Positions 17,773 through 25,949 of a stretch of DNA of 64,000 nucleotides are shown piece by piece. The stretch's first letter is position 1, and each line of letters begins with the position of its first letter. Below the pieces are notes generated by a model. The model was given only the letters and a program-made list of their open reading frames with translations, ran no database searches and had not been told where the DNA came from. This stretch comes from Actinomycetota bacterium. Its GTDB lineage: Bacteria; Actinomycetota; Acidimicrobiia; IMCC26256; PALSA-555. The position numbers and the translations under genes are program-made. The stretch covers positions 805 to 64,804 of the forward strand of contig PLJD01000032.1 in NCBI GenBank assembly GCA_003140175.1. Direction: 5' to 3'.

Positions 17773-18032
17773 TGGAAGCCCTGCTCGACCATGGTGAGGG
17801 CCTACTCGTGCCCGAGCGGATGATCGTGGCCCCGACCGTCGGGGTGTTCCAACCCGTCGACCTTCCGGACGACTCCGACGTCGCGGCGGGCCAGACGATC
17901 GGAATGCTCGAGGGGCCCGGGACCTCCATCCCCGTCTCCAGCCCGTTCGCCGGACGCCTCGTCGGGGTGCTCGCCCGCCCCGGTGAGCGACTGCGGGAGG
18001 GGCAGCCAGTCGCCTGGCTCCGAGTCCACTGA
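17772..18032 (+). CDS. Biotinyl/lipoyl-fold protein lacking the attachment lysine
   Basis: An 86-residue small protein. Residues 19-85 align without gaps, by eye, to the second half of the E. coli BCCP biotinyl domain: VAPTVGVF at the start, VAAGQTIGMLE before the hairpin, SPFAGRLVGVLARPGERLREGQPV after it. The biotin-accepting AMKM turn is replaced by GPGT (Gly50 in place of Lys), and the whole protein contains no lysine. It cannot be biotinylated or lipoylated. The GTG start overlaps the fabD stop and fabH follows after two bases, so it is an integral part of the fatty-acid operon. A structural or ACC-regulatory role is possible; function unknown. Confidence 0.75.
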   Translation: MEALLDHGEGLLVPERMIVAPTVGVFQPVDLPDDSDVAAGQTIGMLEGPGTSIPVSSPFAGRLVGVLARPGERLREGQPVAWLRVH

Positions 18033-18034
18033 CG

Positions 18035-19033
18035 ATGCGGGCCTGTGTCGCCGGCTGGGGCACGGCAGTCCCAGACCTCCGGCTGACCAACGCCGAGCTC
18101 GAGGACCGGGTCAAGACGACCGACGCCTGGATCGTCGAACGCACCGGCATCCGGGAGCGTCGGATCGCCCGACCCGACGAGACCACCGCCAGCCTGGCCA
18201 CCGAGGCGGGGGCCGCGGCGATCAAACAGGCCGGGCTCAGCCCCCTCGACGTCGACCTGCTCATCGTCGCCACCGCGACCCCCGAACAGCCCATCCCCCA
18301 CACCGGCGCCTTCGTCGGAGACGGCCTCGGGCTCCACTGCGGCTCGTTCGACCTCGGCGCCGGCTGCGCCGGCTTCGTCTACGAGCTCGTGACCGGGGCG
18401 GCGCTGCTGACCGGCGGCGGCCTCGAACACGTCCTCGTGATCGGCGCGGAAGTCCTCTCCCGCATCATCGACCCCACCGATCGCACCACCGCGGTGCTGT
18501 TCGGGGACGGGGCCGCCGCGCTGGTCCTCGAGGCCAGCTCCGAGCACGCCCCCGACGACGGCCCGGGCCTGCTCGCCTTCGACCTCGGCTGCGACGGCAG
18601 CCTGGCCCGGCTGCTCGAGATCCCCGCCGGTGGGAGCCGGCTGCCCACCAGCGTCGAGACGCTCGACCAGCGCCTCCAGTACCTGAAGATGCAAGGCCCC
18701 GAGGTGTTCCGCCGGGCGGTGCGGACCGTCGTGGACTCGGCCAATACCGCGCTCGGCCGGGCGGGCATGGCATCCTCGGACGTCGACTGGTTCATCCCCC
18801 ATCAAGCCAACGCGCGCATCATCGATGCCGCCGCGCACCGGCTCGGGATCCCGGCGGAGCGCACCATCGTGAACATCGATCGCTACGGCAACACCTCCGC
18901 GGCCTCCATTCCGCTCGCCATCTCCGAAGCGGCCGACGCCGGGGACCTCCAAGCCGGCGACGTGGTGCTCCTCAGCGGCTTCGGTGCCGGCATGACGTGG
19001 GGCAGCGCGGTGCTGCGCTGGGGTCGGGCGTGA
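18035..19033 (+). CDS. fabH: 3-oxoacyl-ACP synthase III
   Basis: A 332-residue initiating ketosynthase that condenses an acyl-CoA primer with malonyl-ACP. Domain landmarks are TDAWIVERTGIRERRIA near the N-terminus, catalytic Cys in LGAGCAGFVYEL, His in FIPHQANARIID and Asn in RYGNTSAASIPLAI. The Cys context is GAGC rather than the common NAAC, which might affect primer selection, but this is speculative. Its final TGA overlaps the fabG GTG (GTGA). Confidence 0.93.
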   Translation: MRACVAGWGTAVPDLRLTNAELEDRVKTTDAWIVERTGIRERRIARPDETTASLATEAGAAAIKQAGLSPLDVDLLIVATATPEQPIPHTGAFVGDGLGLHCGSFDLGAGCAGFVYELVTGAALLTGGGLEHVLVIGAEVLSRIIDPTDRTTAVLFGDGAAALVLEASSEHAPDDGPGLLAFDLGCDGSLARLLEIPAGGSRLPTSVETLDQRLQYLKMQGPEVFRRAVRTVVDSANTALGRAGMASSDVDWFIPHQANARIIDAAAHRLGIPAERTIVNIDRYGNTSAASIPLAISEAADAGDLQAGDVVLLSGFGAGMTWGSAVLRWGRA

Positions 19034-19770
19034 GTGACGGGCGGGTCGCGCTCGTCACCGGCGCCTCCCGCGGCATCGGGCGGGCCATCGCGCACGGTCT
19101 GGCCGGCGACGGCCACCGGGTGGCGTGCCTGTCGGCGAGCGACGCGGCAAAAGAGACCCAACGCGAGCTGGAAGCCACCGGGGCGGAGGCCCTCGCGGTC
19201 AGCGCCGACGTGCGCAACGCCGCCGCCGTCGACGCTGCCTTCACCGAGATCGAGGAAACCTTCGGGCCCGTCGAGATCCTCGTGAACAACGCGGGGGTCA
19301 CCGCCGACGGGCTCGTCGCCCGCATGAGCGACGAGCAATGGCAGCGGGTGCTCGACACCAACCTGACCGGCGCTTTCCACACCGTGCGGCGGGCCACCCC
19401 CAAGCTGCTGCGCGGCCGGTGGGGACGCATCGTGAACGTCTCGTCGGTCAGCGCCCACGCCGGCGCGCCGGGCCAGGCGAACTACGCGGCCGCCAAAGCA
19501 GGCCTGGTCGGGCTCAGCCGGGCCGTGGCTCGGGAGCTCGCGTCGCGGCACGTCACCTGCAACGTTGTCGCCCCGGGGCCTATCGTGACCGCCATGACCG
19601 AAGGCATGCCCGACGGCTGGCGCGCGACCATGGAGGCGACCATCCCGCTGGGCCGCCTCGGGACGCCGACCGAGGTGGCGGCGCTGGTCACGTTCTTGTG
19701 CTCCGAGGCCGCTGGATACGTCACCGGTGCCATCGTGCCGGTCGACGGCGGCCTCGGCATGGGCCATTGA
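19030..19770 (+). CDS. fabG: 3-oxoacyl-ACP reductase
   Basis: A 246-residue short-chain dehydrogenase reducing 3-oxoacyl-ACP with NADPH. It shows the nucleotide-binding motif LVTGASRGIGRAIA, NNAGVT, the active-site Ser in NVSSVSA and the Tyr-Lys pair in NYAAAKAGLVGLSRA, and ends with VPVDGGLGMGH. The GTG at 19030 overlaps fabH by four bases and sets a normal FabG length. Operon position defines it as the FAS reductase rather than a generic SDR. Confidence 0.9.
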   Translation: MSDGRVALVTGASRGIGRAIAHGLAGDGHRVACLSASDAAKETQRELEATGAEALAVSADVRNAAAVDAAFTEIEETFGPVEILVNNAGVTADGLVARMSDEQWQRVLDTNLTGAFHTVRRATPKLLRGRWGRIVNVSSVSAHAGAPGQANYAAAKAGLVGLSRAVARELASRHVTCNVVAPGPIVTAMTEGMPDGWRATMEATIPLGRLGTPTEVAALVTFLCSEAAGYVTGAIVPVDGGLGMGH

Positions 19771-19805
19771 TCACGGCCCCCACCCGACCGCATAGAGGAG
19801 GACAG

Positions 19806-20057
19806 ATGGAGCGTCAGGAGGCAGTCACCGCCCTACGTGAGGTGGCAGTCGAGGTCCTAAGCGTGGAGCCGGACGTCGTCACCGAAGACGCCCGCTTCAA
19901 GGAGGATCTCGACGCCGACAGCCTCGACCTCGTCGAGCTCGTCATGGGCCTCGAGGAGCGGTTCGACATCGCCGTACCTGAGGAAGATCTCGAGAACGTG
20001 ACGACCGTCGGCCAAGCGGTCGACCTCGTGCTGTCGAAGGTGGCCGCGAAGACATGA
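19806..20057 (+). CDS. acpP: Acyl carrier protein
   Basis: An 83-residue acidic carrier. The phosphopantetheine attachment Ser is in DADSLDLVELVMGLEE, the standard DSL motif. A strong ribosome-binding site (GAGGAG) precedes ATG 19806 by five bases; this is the best Shine-Dalgarno in the operon, matching the high ACP dose needed. It sits between fabG and fabF and overlaps fabF by four bases. Confidence 0.95.
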   Translation: MERQEAVTALREVAVEVLSVEPDVVTEDARFKEDLDADSLDLVELVMGLEERFDIAVPEEDLENVTTVGQAVDLVLSKVAAKT

Positions 20058-21313
20058 GCCCTGCTCTCCTCGACCACCGAGGCCGGACCCGAGTGGCCGT
20101 CACCGGCATGGGGGTCAAGACCCCCGCCGGCACCGACCTCGACACGTTCTGGTCCACGATCCGCGCCGCGCGCCCAACCGCGGCGACCGTGCCGCGCTTC
20201 GTCGAGGCCGAACTCCCCGTGACCTTCGCCTGCATCGTCCCCGACGACCAGTTCGACCCGGTCGCCTACTTCGGGCCCAAAGACGTCCGCCGCCAGGACC
20301 GGGTGACCCAGCTCGGCTTCGCCGCCGCCGCCGACGCGATCGAAGACGCCGGGGATTTCAGCGCCGACCCGGCCCGCTGCTCGGTCATCGCCTCCAGCGG
20401 GATCGGCGGGCTCCAGACCCTCGAGGAGAACGCCCGCATCTACTTCGAGCGGGGCGCGAGCCGCGTGACCCCGTTCTTCGTGCCCATGATGATGCCCAAC
20501 GCGACCGCCGGCGTCGTCTCGATGCGGTACGGCTTCACCGGACCGGCGCTGTGCATCGCGACCGCCTGCGCCGCCGGGACGAACGCGATCGGCGAAGGGG
20601 TTCGCCTGATCCGCGACGGCACCTCCGACGTCGTCGTCGCCGGCGGCACCGAGTACCCGCTGACCTGCATCACGATGGCTGCCTTCTCCCGCATGGGCGC
20701 GCTCAGCACCCGAAACGACGACCCCGCCCGGGCCTCCCGGCCCTTCGACGCGGCCCGCGACGGCTTCGTCATCGCCGAAGGCGCCGGCTTCGTCGTGCTC
20801 GAGCCACTCGAGCGGGCGTTGAATCGCGGCGTCCACGTCTACGGCGAGGTGTCGGGCTACGGACGCAACGCCGACGCCTACCACATCACCGCCCCGTCAC
20901 CCGGCGGAGCGGGGGCCGCGGCGTGCATGCAGCAGGCACTCGACGACGCGGGGCTGGGACCGGCCGACATCGGCCACATCAACGCGCACGGCACGTCGAC
21001 CGACCTCAACGACGCCGCGGAGGCCGAAGCGGTCCGCAAGGTGTTCGGCGAGATCCGCCCGCCCGTCACGTCGTCGAAGGGTGTGACGGGCCACATGATC
21101 GCCGGGGCGGGCGCCGCCGAGACGATCGTCGCGCTGTGCTCGATCCGCGACGGCGTCGTCCCCCCGACCGCGAACTTCGAGGAGATCGGAGAGGACCTCG
21201 ACCTCGACGTCGTGGCCGGCTCGCCCCGCGAGATCGGGCCCGCGCCCGTGCTGTCCAACTCGTTTGGCTTCGGCGGACACAACGCCACGCTGGTCCTGAC
21301 ACCGACCGAGTGA
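20054..21313 (+). CDS. fabF: 3-oxoacyl-ACP synthase II
   Basis: A 419-residue elongating ketosynthase. The catalytic triad is complete: Cys in CIATACAAGTNAIGEG, His in INAHGTSTDLND and His in SSKGVTGHMIAGAGA, which also has the conserved Lys. The C-terminal SNSFGFGGHNATLVL is typical. The N-terminal VAVTGMGVKTPAG starts the first thiolase-fold half. Only one elongating KAS is present in this locus. Confidence 0.93.
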   Translation: MSPALLDHRGRTRVAVTGMGVKTPAGTDLDTFWSTIRAARPTAATVPRFVEAELPVTFACIVPDDQFDPVAYFGPKDVRRQDRVTQLGFAAAADAIEDAGDFSADPARCSVIASSGIGGLQTLEENARIYFERGASRVTPFFVPMMMPNATAGVVSMRYGFTGPALCIATACAAGTNAIGEGVRLIRDGTSDVVVAGGTEYPLTCITMAAFSRMGALSTRNDDPARASRPFDAARDGFVIAEGAGFVVLEPLERALNRGVHVYGEVSGYGRNADAYHITAPSPGGAGAAACMQQALDDAGLGPADIGHINAHGTSTDLNDAAEAEAVRKVFGEIRPPVTSSKGVTGHMIAGAGAAETIVALCSIRDGVVPPTANFEEIGEDLDLDVVAGSPREIGPAPVLSNSFGFGGHNATLVLTPTE

Positions 21314-22701
21314 CGAGCCCCAGCCGGGTGGTCGGAACCTCGGTTCCCGTCGCCGGTCGCCGCAGCGACACCGCCACCGCCGCGCTCGACGAGCTCGACG
21401 GGCGACGGGTCGTCACCTTCCGGCTCGCCGAGGGGAAGCACGTCGGCGCCATCGGCCCACCCGAAGGCGAGACCATCGCCCGGGCGGTACGCCTCGCCAT
21501 CGAGCTCGGCCGCCCGCTGATCGGCACCATCGCCTCGTCGGGCGCGGACGTCAGTGAGGGCGTCTCGTCGCTCCACAGCTGGGGGCTCATCGCCCGCGCG
21601 CTCTCGGACGCGTCGGGTGTCGTCCCCACCGTGCTCGTCGTGGTCGGGCCGTGCGTGTCAGGGCCGGCGCTGCTGCTCGGCATCGCCGACCTCACCGTCA
21701 TGACCCACGACGCGTTCGCGTACGTGAGCGGCCCGGACACCGTCCGGGCCTTCACCGGCATGGCCCTCGACCACCGGGCGCTCGGCGGCGCACCGCTCCA
21801 TGGCCGCCGTAGCGGCGTGGCGTCCCTCGTCGTCGACGACGAGCACGACGCGGACGCCGCCGTCGCGCAGATCCTCGAGTACCTGCCCGACAACCACCTG
21901 CTCGACCCGCCCCGCATGACCGTCGCCGACCCGGTCGACCGGGACACGAGCCGCGCCGCGGCCACGGTTCCCGCTCGCCTGAACGCCCCGTACGACGTGC
22001 GAGTCGTGATCGACGACATCCTCGACCAGCACTCGTTCTTCGAGGTGCGCCCGACGCACGCCCCAAACCTGGTCACCGCCCTCGGCCGCCTCGACGGGTA
22101 CGCGGTCGGGGTGATCGCCAACCAGCCCAACCATCGGGCCGGCACCATCGACATCGAAGCCTCCGAGAAGGCGGCCCGGTTCGTGCAGTGGTGCGACTGC
22201 TTCAACCTGCCCCTGGTGACCTTCGTCGACACGCCCGGCTTCGAGCCGGGCAAGGATCTCGAGTGGCGAGGCATGATCCGCCACGGCGCCGAGCTCGTCC
22301 ACGCGTACGCGGCCGCGACCGTCCCCCGCCTGTGCGTCGTGCTCCGCAAGGCCTACGGCGGCGCCTACATCGTCATGGATTCGAAGGGGCTCGGGAACGA
22401 CTGGTGCGGCGCCTGGCCGAGCGCCGAGATCGCGGTCATGGGAGCCTCCGGGGCGGTGCAGGTGCTCCACGGGCGCCGCCTGCGCGAGCTCACCCCCGAC
22501 GCACGAGCCGCGCAGGAGCGGGCGCTCGAGGCCGAGTTCGACGAGCGGTTCTCGAACCCGTACGCCGCGGCGGCGCGAGGCTTCGTGGACGAGGTGCTCG
22601 CCGCCTCCGACACCCGCCGGGCGCTCGCCGCCGTCTTGGACCAGCTCCGGACCAAGCGCGAGCTGGCCGGACCGCGCCAGCACGCCAACACGCCGCTGTA
22701 G
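21310..22701 (+). CDS. Acyl-CoA carboxylase carboxyltransferase-like protein
   Basis: A 463-residue protein of the AccD/PccB carboxyltransferase family with two crotonase-fold halves. The N-half has SSGADVSEGVSSLHSWG and VGPCVSGPALLLGIADL. The C-half has VIDDILDQHSFFEVRP, TFVDTPGFEPGKDLEWRGMIRHGA, RKAYGGAYIVMDSKGLG and GAWPSAEIAVMG, all strongly conserved. It lacks the ~50-60 N-terminal residues (ARERI...GSF) of typical PccB/AccD proteins, and the usual SGGARIQEG reads SGADVSEG. GTG 21310 overlaps the fabF stop. No biotin carboxylase lies in the window. It may make malonyl-CoA with partners encoded elsewhere, but another role is possible. Confidence 0.8.
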   Translation: MTSPSRVVGTSVPVAGRRSDTATAALDELDGRRVVTFRLAEGKHVGAIGPPEGETIARAVRLAIELGRPLIGTIASSGADVSEGVSSLHSWGLIARALSDASGVVPTVLVVVGPCVSGPALLLGIADLTVMTHDAFAYVSGPDTVRAFTGMALDHRALGGAPLHGRRSGVASLVVDDEHDADAAVAQILEYLPDNHLLDPPRMTVADPVDRDTSRAAATVPARLNAPYDVRVVIDDILDQHSFFEVRPTHAPNLVTALGRLDGYAVGVIANQPNHRAGTIDIEASEKAARFVQWCDCFNLPLVTFVDTPGFEPGKDLEWRGMIRHGAELVHAYAAATVPRLCVVLRKAYGGAYIVMDSKGLGNDWCGAWPSAEIAVMGASGAVQVLHGRRLRELTPDARAAQERALEAEFDERFSNPYAAAARGFVDEVLAASDTRRALAAVLDQLRTKRELAGPRQHANTPL

Positions 22702-22713
22702 GAGAGACCACCC

Positions 22714-23469
22714 ATGTTGCTCGACGGCAAACGCATCCTGGTCACGGGGCTGCTCACCGACGCGTCGATCGCGTTCTCGGTCGCGCGTCGTGCCCAAGAA
22801 GAAGGAGCCGAGGTGGTGCTCACCTCGTTCGGGCGGGTGATGAGCCTCACCGAACGCAGCGCCCGCCGCCTCCCCGCACCCGTGCAGATCGTCGAGCTCG
22901 ACGTCACCAACGCCGACGACCTCGGCCAACTCGCCGAGCGGGCCGGCGGCCACCTCGACGGTGTCCTCCACGCCATCGCCTTCGCCCCGCCATCGTGCCT
23001 CGGGGGCGGCTTCCTCGACGCCCCCTGGGACGACGTCGCGGTCGCGCTCCAAGTCTCCGCTTACTCGCTAAAGGCGCTGGCGGTCGCCGCGTTGCCGCTC
23101 CTGAGCCCCGGCGCGGGGATCGTCGGGCTCGACTTCGACAACACCCAGGCCTGGCCGACCTACGACTGGATGGGTGTCGCCAAATCCGCGTTCGAATCGA
23201 CCGCCCGCTATCTCGCCCGCGATCTCGGACCCAAAGGCATCCGGGTCAACCTCGTCGCCGCCGGCCCGGTCCGCACCATGGCCGCGAAGAGCATCCCCGG
23301 CTTCGACCACTTCGAAGAAGTCTGGTCGACCCGCGCGCCCCTGGGCTGGGACATCCGAGATCCCGAACCCGTCGCGCAAGCCTGCGTCGCCCTGCTCTCG
23401 GACTACTTCCCCAAAACCACCGGAGAGATCCTCCACGTGGATGGCGGCGTCCACGCCGTCGGCGCCTAA
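22714..23469 (+). CDS. fabI: Enoyl-ACP reductase (InhA/FabI-like)
   Basis: A 251-residue NADH-dependent reductase completing the elongation cycle. LVTGLLTDASIAFSVAR replaces the usual Rossmann motif, as in FabI/InhA. The active-site Tyr and Lys are in YDWMGVAKSAFEST (spacing seven, as in InhA Tyr158/Lys165), and VNLVAAGPVRTMAAKSI with HVDGGVHAVGA complete the signature. GLDFDNTQAWPTYDWM resembles InhA-group proteins more than proteobacterial FabI. It ends the operon. Confidence 0.92.
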   Translation: MLLDGKRILVTGLLTDASIAFSVARRAQEEGAEVVLTSFGRVMSLTERSARRLPAPVQIVELDVTNADDLGQLAERAGGHLDGVLHAIAFAPPSCLGGGFLDAPWDDVAVALQVSAYSLKALAVAALPLLSPGAGIVGLDFDNTQAWPTYDWMGVAKSAFESTARYLARDLGPKGIRVNLVAAGPVRTMAAKSIPGFDHFEEVWSTRAPLGWDIRDPEPVAQACVALLSDYFPKTTGEILHVDGGVHAVGA

Positions 23470-24105
23470 CCACCCCCGCCCGGGTCCTCTCGCCCCGAAC
23501 CTCGGCGATCCCGCGGCGGTCCGGGCCTGCCCGGTTGCGATCCGGCAACGCTCCGCCCTCCGGCGCGGGGAGCCGCGATCGACGACCGGCCGATGAGACG
23601 AAGCATCCGGGTGGGCCGCTCCGGCATCACCGGGGGGTCGCGGTCTCGGAGCGGCCGCGCTCGCCGGGCCGGTGTCGCTACTCGGCGTGTGCTCGCCCCG
23701 TCTCCCGCGTCAGGGGCCTCGTTCACGGTCAGCAACGGCCACGACAGCGGCGCGGGCTCGCTGCACCAAGCCCTCTGCGACGCCTCACGAAGCACCGACC
23801 CGCCCAGCACGATCACCGTGAACACCCACCGCTTGGTGAGGACGTGTGCGGCACAACGTGCAGATGAGCGGCAGGATCTTCCCCCTTTCGTCTTGAGTCC
23901 GCGCGCACTTATGTGCGTCTTATCTAGATCAGGGATCCGTCGACCCTGGCATCGCGTTCGGTAGTGTGCATAACGTCTTGCACATTCCTCACGGGCGCGA
24001 CTTCTCCGGCGAGCGCGCGGTCCGATCTGGCCGCGTGTTCACGATCGGTTCCCGGCGCGCGGCACCCGTGGTAATCCGGCGGTGGCCCTTCAACCGCCCA
24101 CGCGG
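23470..24105. other. Gene-poor interval after the fab operon
   Basis: About 640 bases without an intact gene. It holds the broken beta-helix fragment listed separately and, from about 23880, a locally less GC-rich stretch. CGCAC/GTGCG (23904-23908 and 23913-23917) can form a small hairpin followed by a few T residues. No convincing promoter was found. The change in composition suggests a junction between the fatty-acid locus and the sulfotransferase island. Confidence 0.5.
23593..23964 (+). pseudogene. Fragment of a beta-helix-type surface protein
   Basis: An open stretch of 123 codons. Only the segment at about 23720-23823 looks like protein: SFTVSNGHDSGAGSLHQAL then DASRSTDPPSTITVN. This matches the start of many bacterial surface proteins with right-handed beta-helix repeats, which typically read FTVTNTNDSGPGSLRQAI. 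Sequence before it is Arg-rich and lacks a proper signal peptide, and the frame decays right after it. I read this as the truncated remnant of a secreted adhesin-like gene. Confidence 0.5.
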
Positions 24106-25113
24106 ATGAACGTCGTCGTCACCGGCATGGGTCGAAGCGGCACGTCGGCGGTCGCGCACGCGCTCAGTCTGCTGGGCTTCGACGTTGGTCCCTTCGGCGC
24201 ATCGATGGCCGCGGATGAGTTCAATGCGACGGGCTACTGGGAGGTGCCGGAACTCTCGGCGTTCAACGACGCGCTTCTCGAGCGCGCCGGCGGGTCCTGG
24301 TTGGCACCCCCGCGCCGGCTCGGATCCGAAGCTGCGGTCGGTGCCCCGATGATGGTCGCGGCAAGGGAGCGCTTCGAGCACTGCTTCCCCGGCGGCGGGC
24401 CCTGGGTCTGGAAGGACCCTCGGTTGTGCCTCACCCTGCCCTTCTGGCGCCAGGTGCTCGACCCGCCAATCGCGGTGATCGCGATGCTGCGGCATCCCGC
24501 CGCGGTCGCCGAGTCGTTGGCTCATCGTGACCACGCGGAACGCGACTACGCCCGAGCCATGTGGGAGCGATATACCCGGTCGCTGATCGCGTCCGCGCAG
24601 GGCCTGCCGACGATCGTCGTCGATTACACCCAGCTGATTCGCGACCCATCGGAGGTGATCCGCCAGCTCGCGACGAGCCTGGCGGTCGACACCGGGCGGG
24701 TCCCCGCGGCCGCCGAGAGCATCCGACGCGACCTGTCCCACTACGTCGGTGACGACGCTGCGCTCTCGGACGCCGAGCGAGAGCTGTGGACATTCATGTG
24801 TGACCTGATTGGCTTCCATGCAGCCCTCACCGCGTCACCTCCGGTTCGGGAATCGCCGTGGTTGCAGCTCTCGTTCGAGGAGCACGCTCGAGCGCAGCAG
24901 ATCATCGCAAGCTTTCGGGCCGACCGTGCTGACCTCCAGGAGAGCCTGGCGGCACAAGATCACCGCCGCGGTGAGGCCGAAGCCGAGCTGCGAGACCTCC
25001 AGGCACGTCTGGACCAGATCATCGGGTCACGGACCTGGCGCGGGCTCGCCTGGCTCCGGCGGCTGCCGCGGGCGCTGGGTGGGGGAAGACGTCAGCAACT
25101 CCCGGGGCCGTGA
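24106..25113 (+). CDS. Sulfotransferase family protein with coiled-coil tail
   Basis: A 335-residue protein. The N-terminal VVVTGMGRSGTSAVAHAL is the PAPS 5'-phosphosulfate loop; VWKDPRLCLTLPFW and AMLRHPAAVAESL correspond to the 3'-phosphate-binding region. These indicate sulfate transfer from PAPS, probably to a surface glycan. The C-terminal ~80 residues form a coiled coil (LRDLQARLDQII) ending in GSRTWRGLAWLRRLP, a tail also seen at the end of many glycosyltransferases. ATG 24106 was preferred over GTG 24082 because it places the P-loop at the N-terminus. Partnered with the downstream methyltransferase. Confidence 0.8.
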   Translation: MNVVVTGMGRSGTSAVAHALSLLGFDVGPFGASMAADEFNATGYWEVPELSAFNDALLERAGGSWLAPPRRLGSEAAVGAPMMVAARERFEHCFPGGGPWVWKDPRLCLTLPFWRQVLDPPIAVIAMLRHPAAVAESLAHRDHAERDYARAMWERYTRSLIASAQGLPTIVVDYTQLIRDPSEVIRQLATSLAVDTGRVPAAAESIRRDLSHYVGDDAALSDAERELWTFMCDLIGFHAALTASPPVRESPWLQLSFEEHARAQQIIASFRADRADLQESLAAQDHRRGEAEAELRDLQARLDQIIGSRTWRGLAWLRRLPRALGGGRRQQLPGP

Positions 25114-25209
25114 TGACCCGGCTGGCGCGCGGTCAATGTCGGAGCGCGTCGGTCTCGGGAAGCGCCTTGTCCCGGAGACCGGTGGTACGCGGCCGGTAGC
25201 GTCCGACTC

Positions 25210-25848
25210 GTGTCATCGCCTGACGGAGCTCCCGATGAGGGCAACATCGTCCAGGCCCTCGGCCACCGCAGATACGTAGGCGGCCGGTGGGACGAGATCG
25301 GGCGACTGCAGTTCGACTATCTGCTCGCCGAGGGTCTCGGACCAGAACAGGTACTCCTCGACGTTGGCTGTGGGGCGCTGCGGGGTGGGATCCATTTCAT
25401 CCCGTTCCTCAACGCCGGCCACTACCTCGGCGTCGAACAAGAACCGCTCCTCGTCAGCGCCGGTCTGAGCCAGGAGCTGCCGGCCGCCCTGCGCGACAGG
25501 AAGCGGCCCGAGATCGTGATCTCGAGCGAGTTCGAGTTCGAGCGGCTGTCCAGACGTCCGGACTACGCCATCGCCCAATCGCTGTTCACCCACCTCACCC
25601 CCGACCGCATCGCGCAGTGTCTGCGCAACCTCAGGTGCTTCGTCGACGAGAGGCCGTGTCGGTTCTATGCGACGTTCCTCGAGGCTGAGACGCCGGTCGA
25701 GAACCCGACGTCCTCGAATCCGCGCGAAGCGTTCCTCTACACCCGGGACGAGATGGAGCGCCTCGGGGAGCGGACGAACTGGGCAGCGCAGTATCTCGGC
25801 GACTGGCGCCATCCGCGGGGCCAGATGATGATGGTGTACACGAACTGA
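25210..25848 (+). CDS. Class I SAM-dependent methyltransferase
   Basis: A 212-residue enzyme. Motif I is VLLDVGCGALRGGIHFIPFL, followed by YLGVEQEP; IAQSLFTHLTPDRIAQCLRNL corresponds to the motif IV/V region with Ser-Leu-Phe-Thr-His typical of glycan- or small-molecule-modifying methyltransferases. It follows the sulfotransferase by 96 bases on the same strand, so both may decorate the same polysaccharide. Substrate not determinable. Confidence 0.7.
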   Translation: MSSPDGAPDEGNIVQALGHRRYVGGRWDEIGRLQFDYLLAEGLGPEQVLLDVGCGALRGGIHFIPFLNAGHYLGVEQEPLLVSAGLSQELPAALRDRKRPEIVISSEFEFERLSRRPDYAIAQSLFTHLTPDRIAQCLRNLRCFVDERPCRFYATFLEAETPVENPTSSNPREAFLYTRDEMERLGERTNWAAQYLGDWRHPRGQMMMVYTN

Positions 25849-25859
25849 CATCGTGTGGT

Positions 25860-25889
25860 CGCCGACGCGCCACGCGCCAGTCGTCGGCG
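25860..25889. terminator. Hairpin after the methyltransferase
   Basis: CGCCGACG (25860-25867) pairs perfectly with CGTCGGCG (25882-25889) across a 14-base loop, 11 bases after the methyltransferase stop. It lies in a convergent intergenic region with a second hairpin. Confidence 0.5.
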
Positions 25890-25908
25890 GTTGTGGCGGA
25901 CTGAACGC

Positions 25909-25946
25909 GCCGTGCGTCCCGGCCCGGGCGCCCGGCACCGCACGGC
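25909..25946 (-). terminator. Hairpin at the end of the bcp gene
   Basis: GCCGTGCG (25909-25916) pairs with CGCACGGC (25939-25946). The interior contains a further GC-rich palindrome (CCGGGCGCCCGG). It begins four bases past the minus-strand stop at 25950 and is the likely bcp terminator. Confidence 0.5.
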
Positions 25947-25949
25947 TGA

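Noticed and set aside
23904-23917. CGCAC/GTGCG hairpin as an intrinsic terminator
   Set aside because: Only five base pairs, far (over 400 bases) from the fabI stop, and with only a weak T run.
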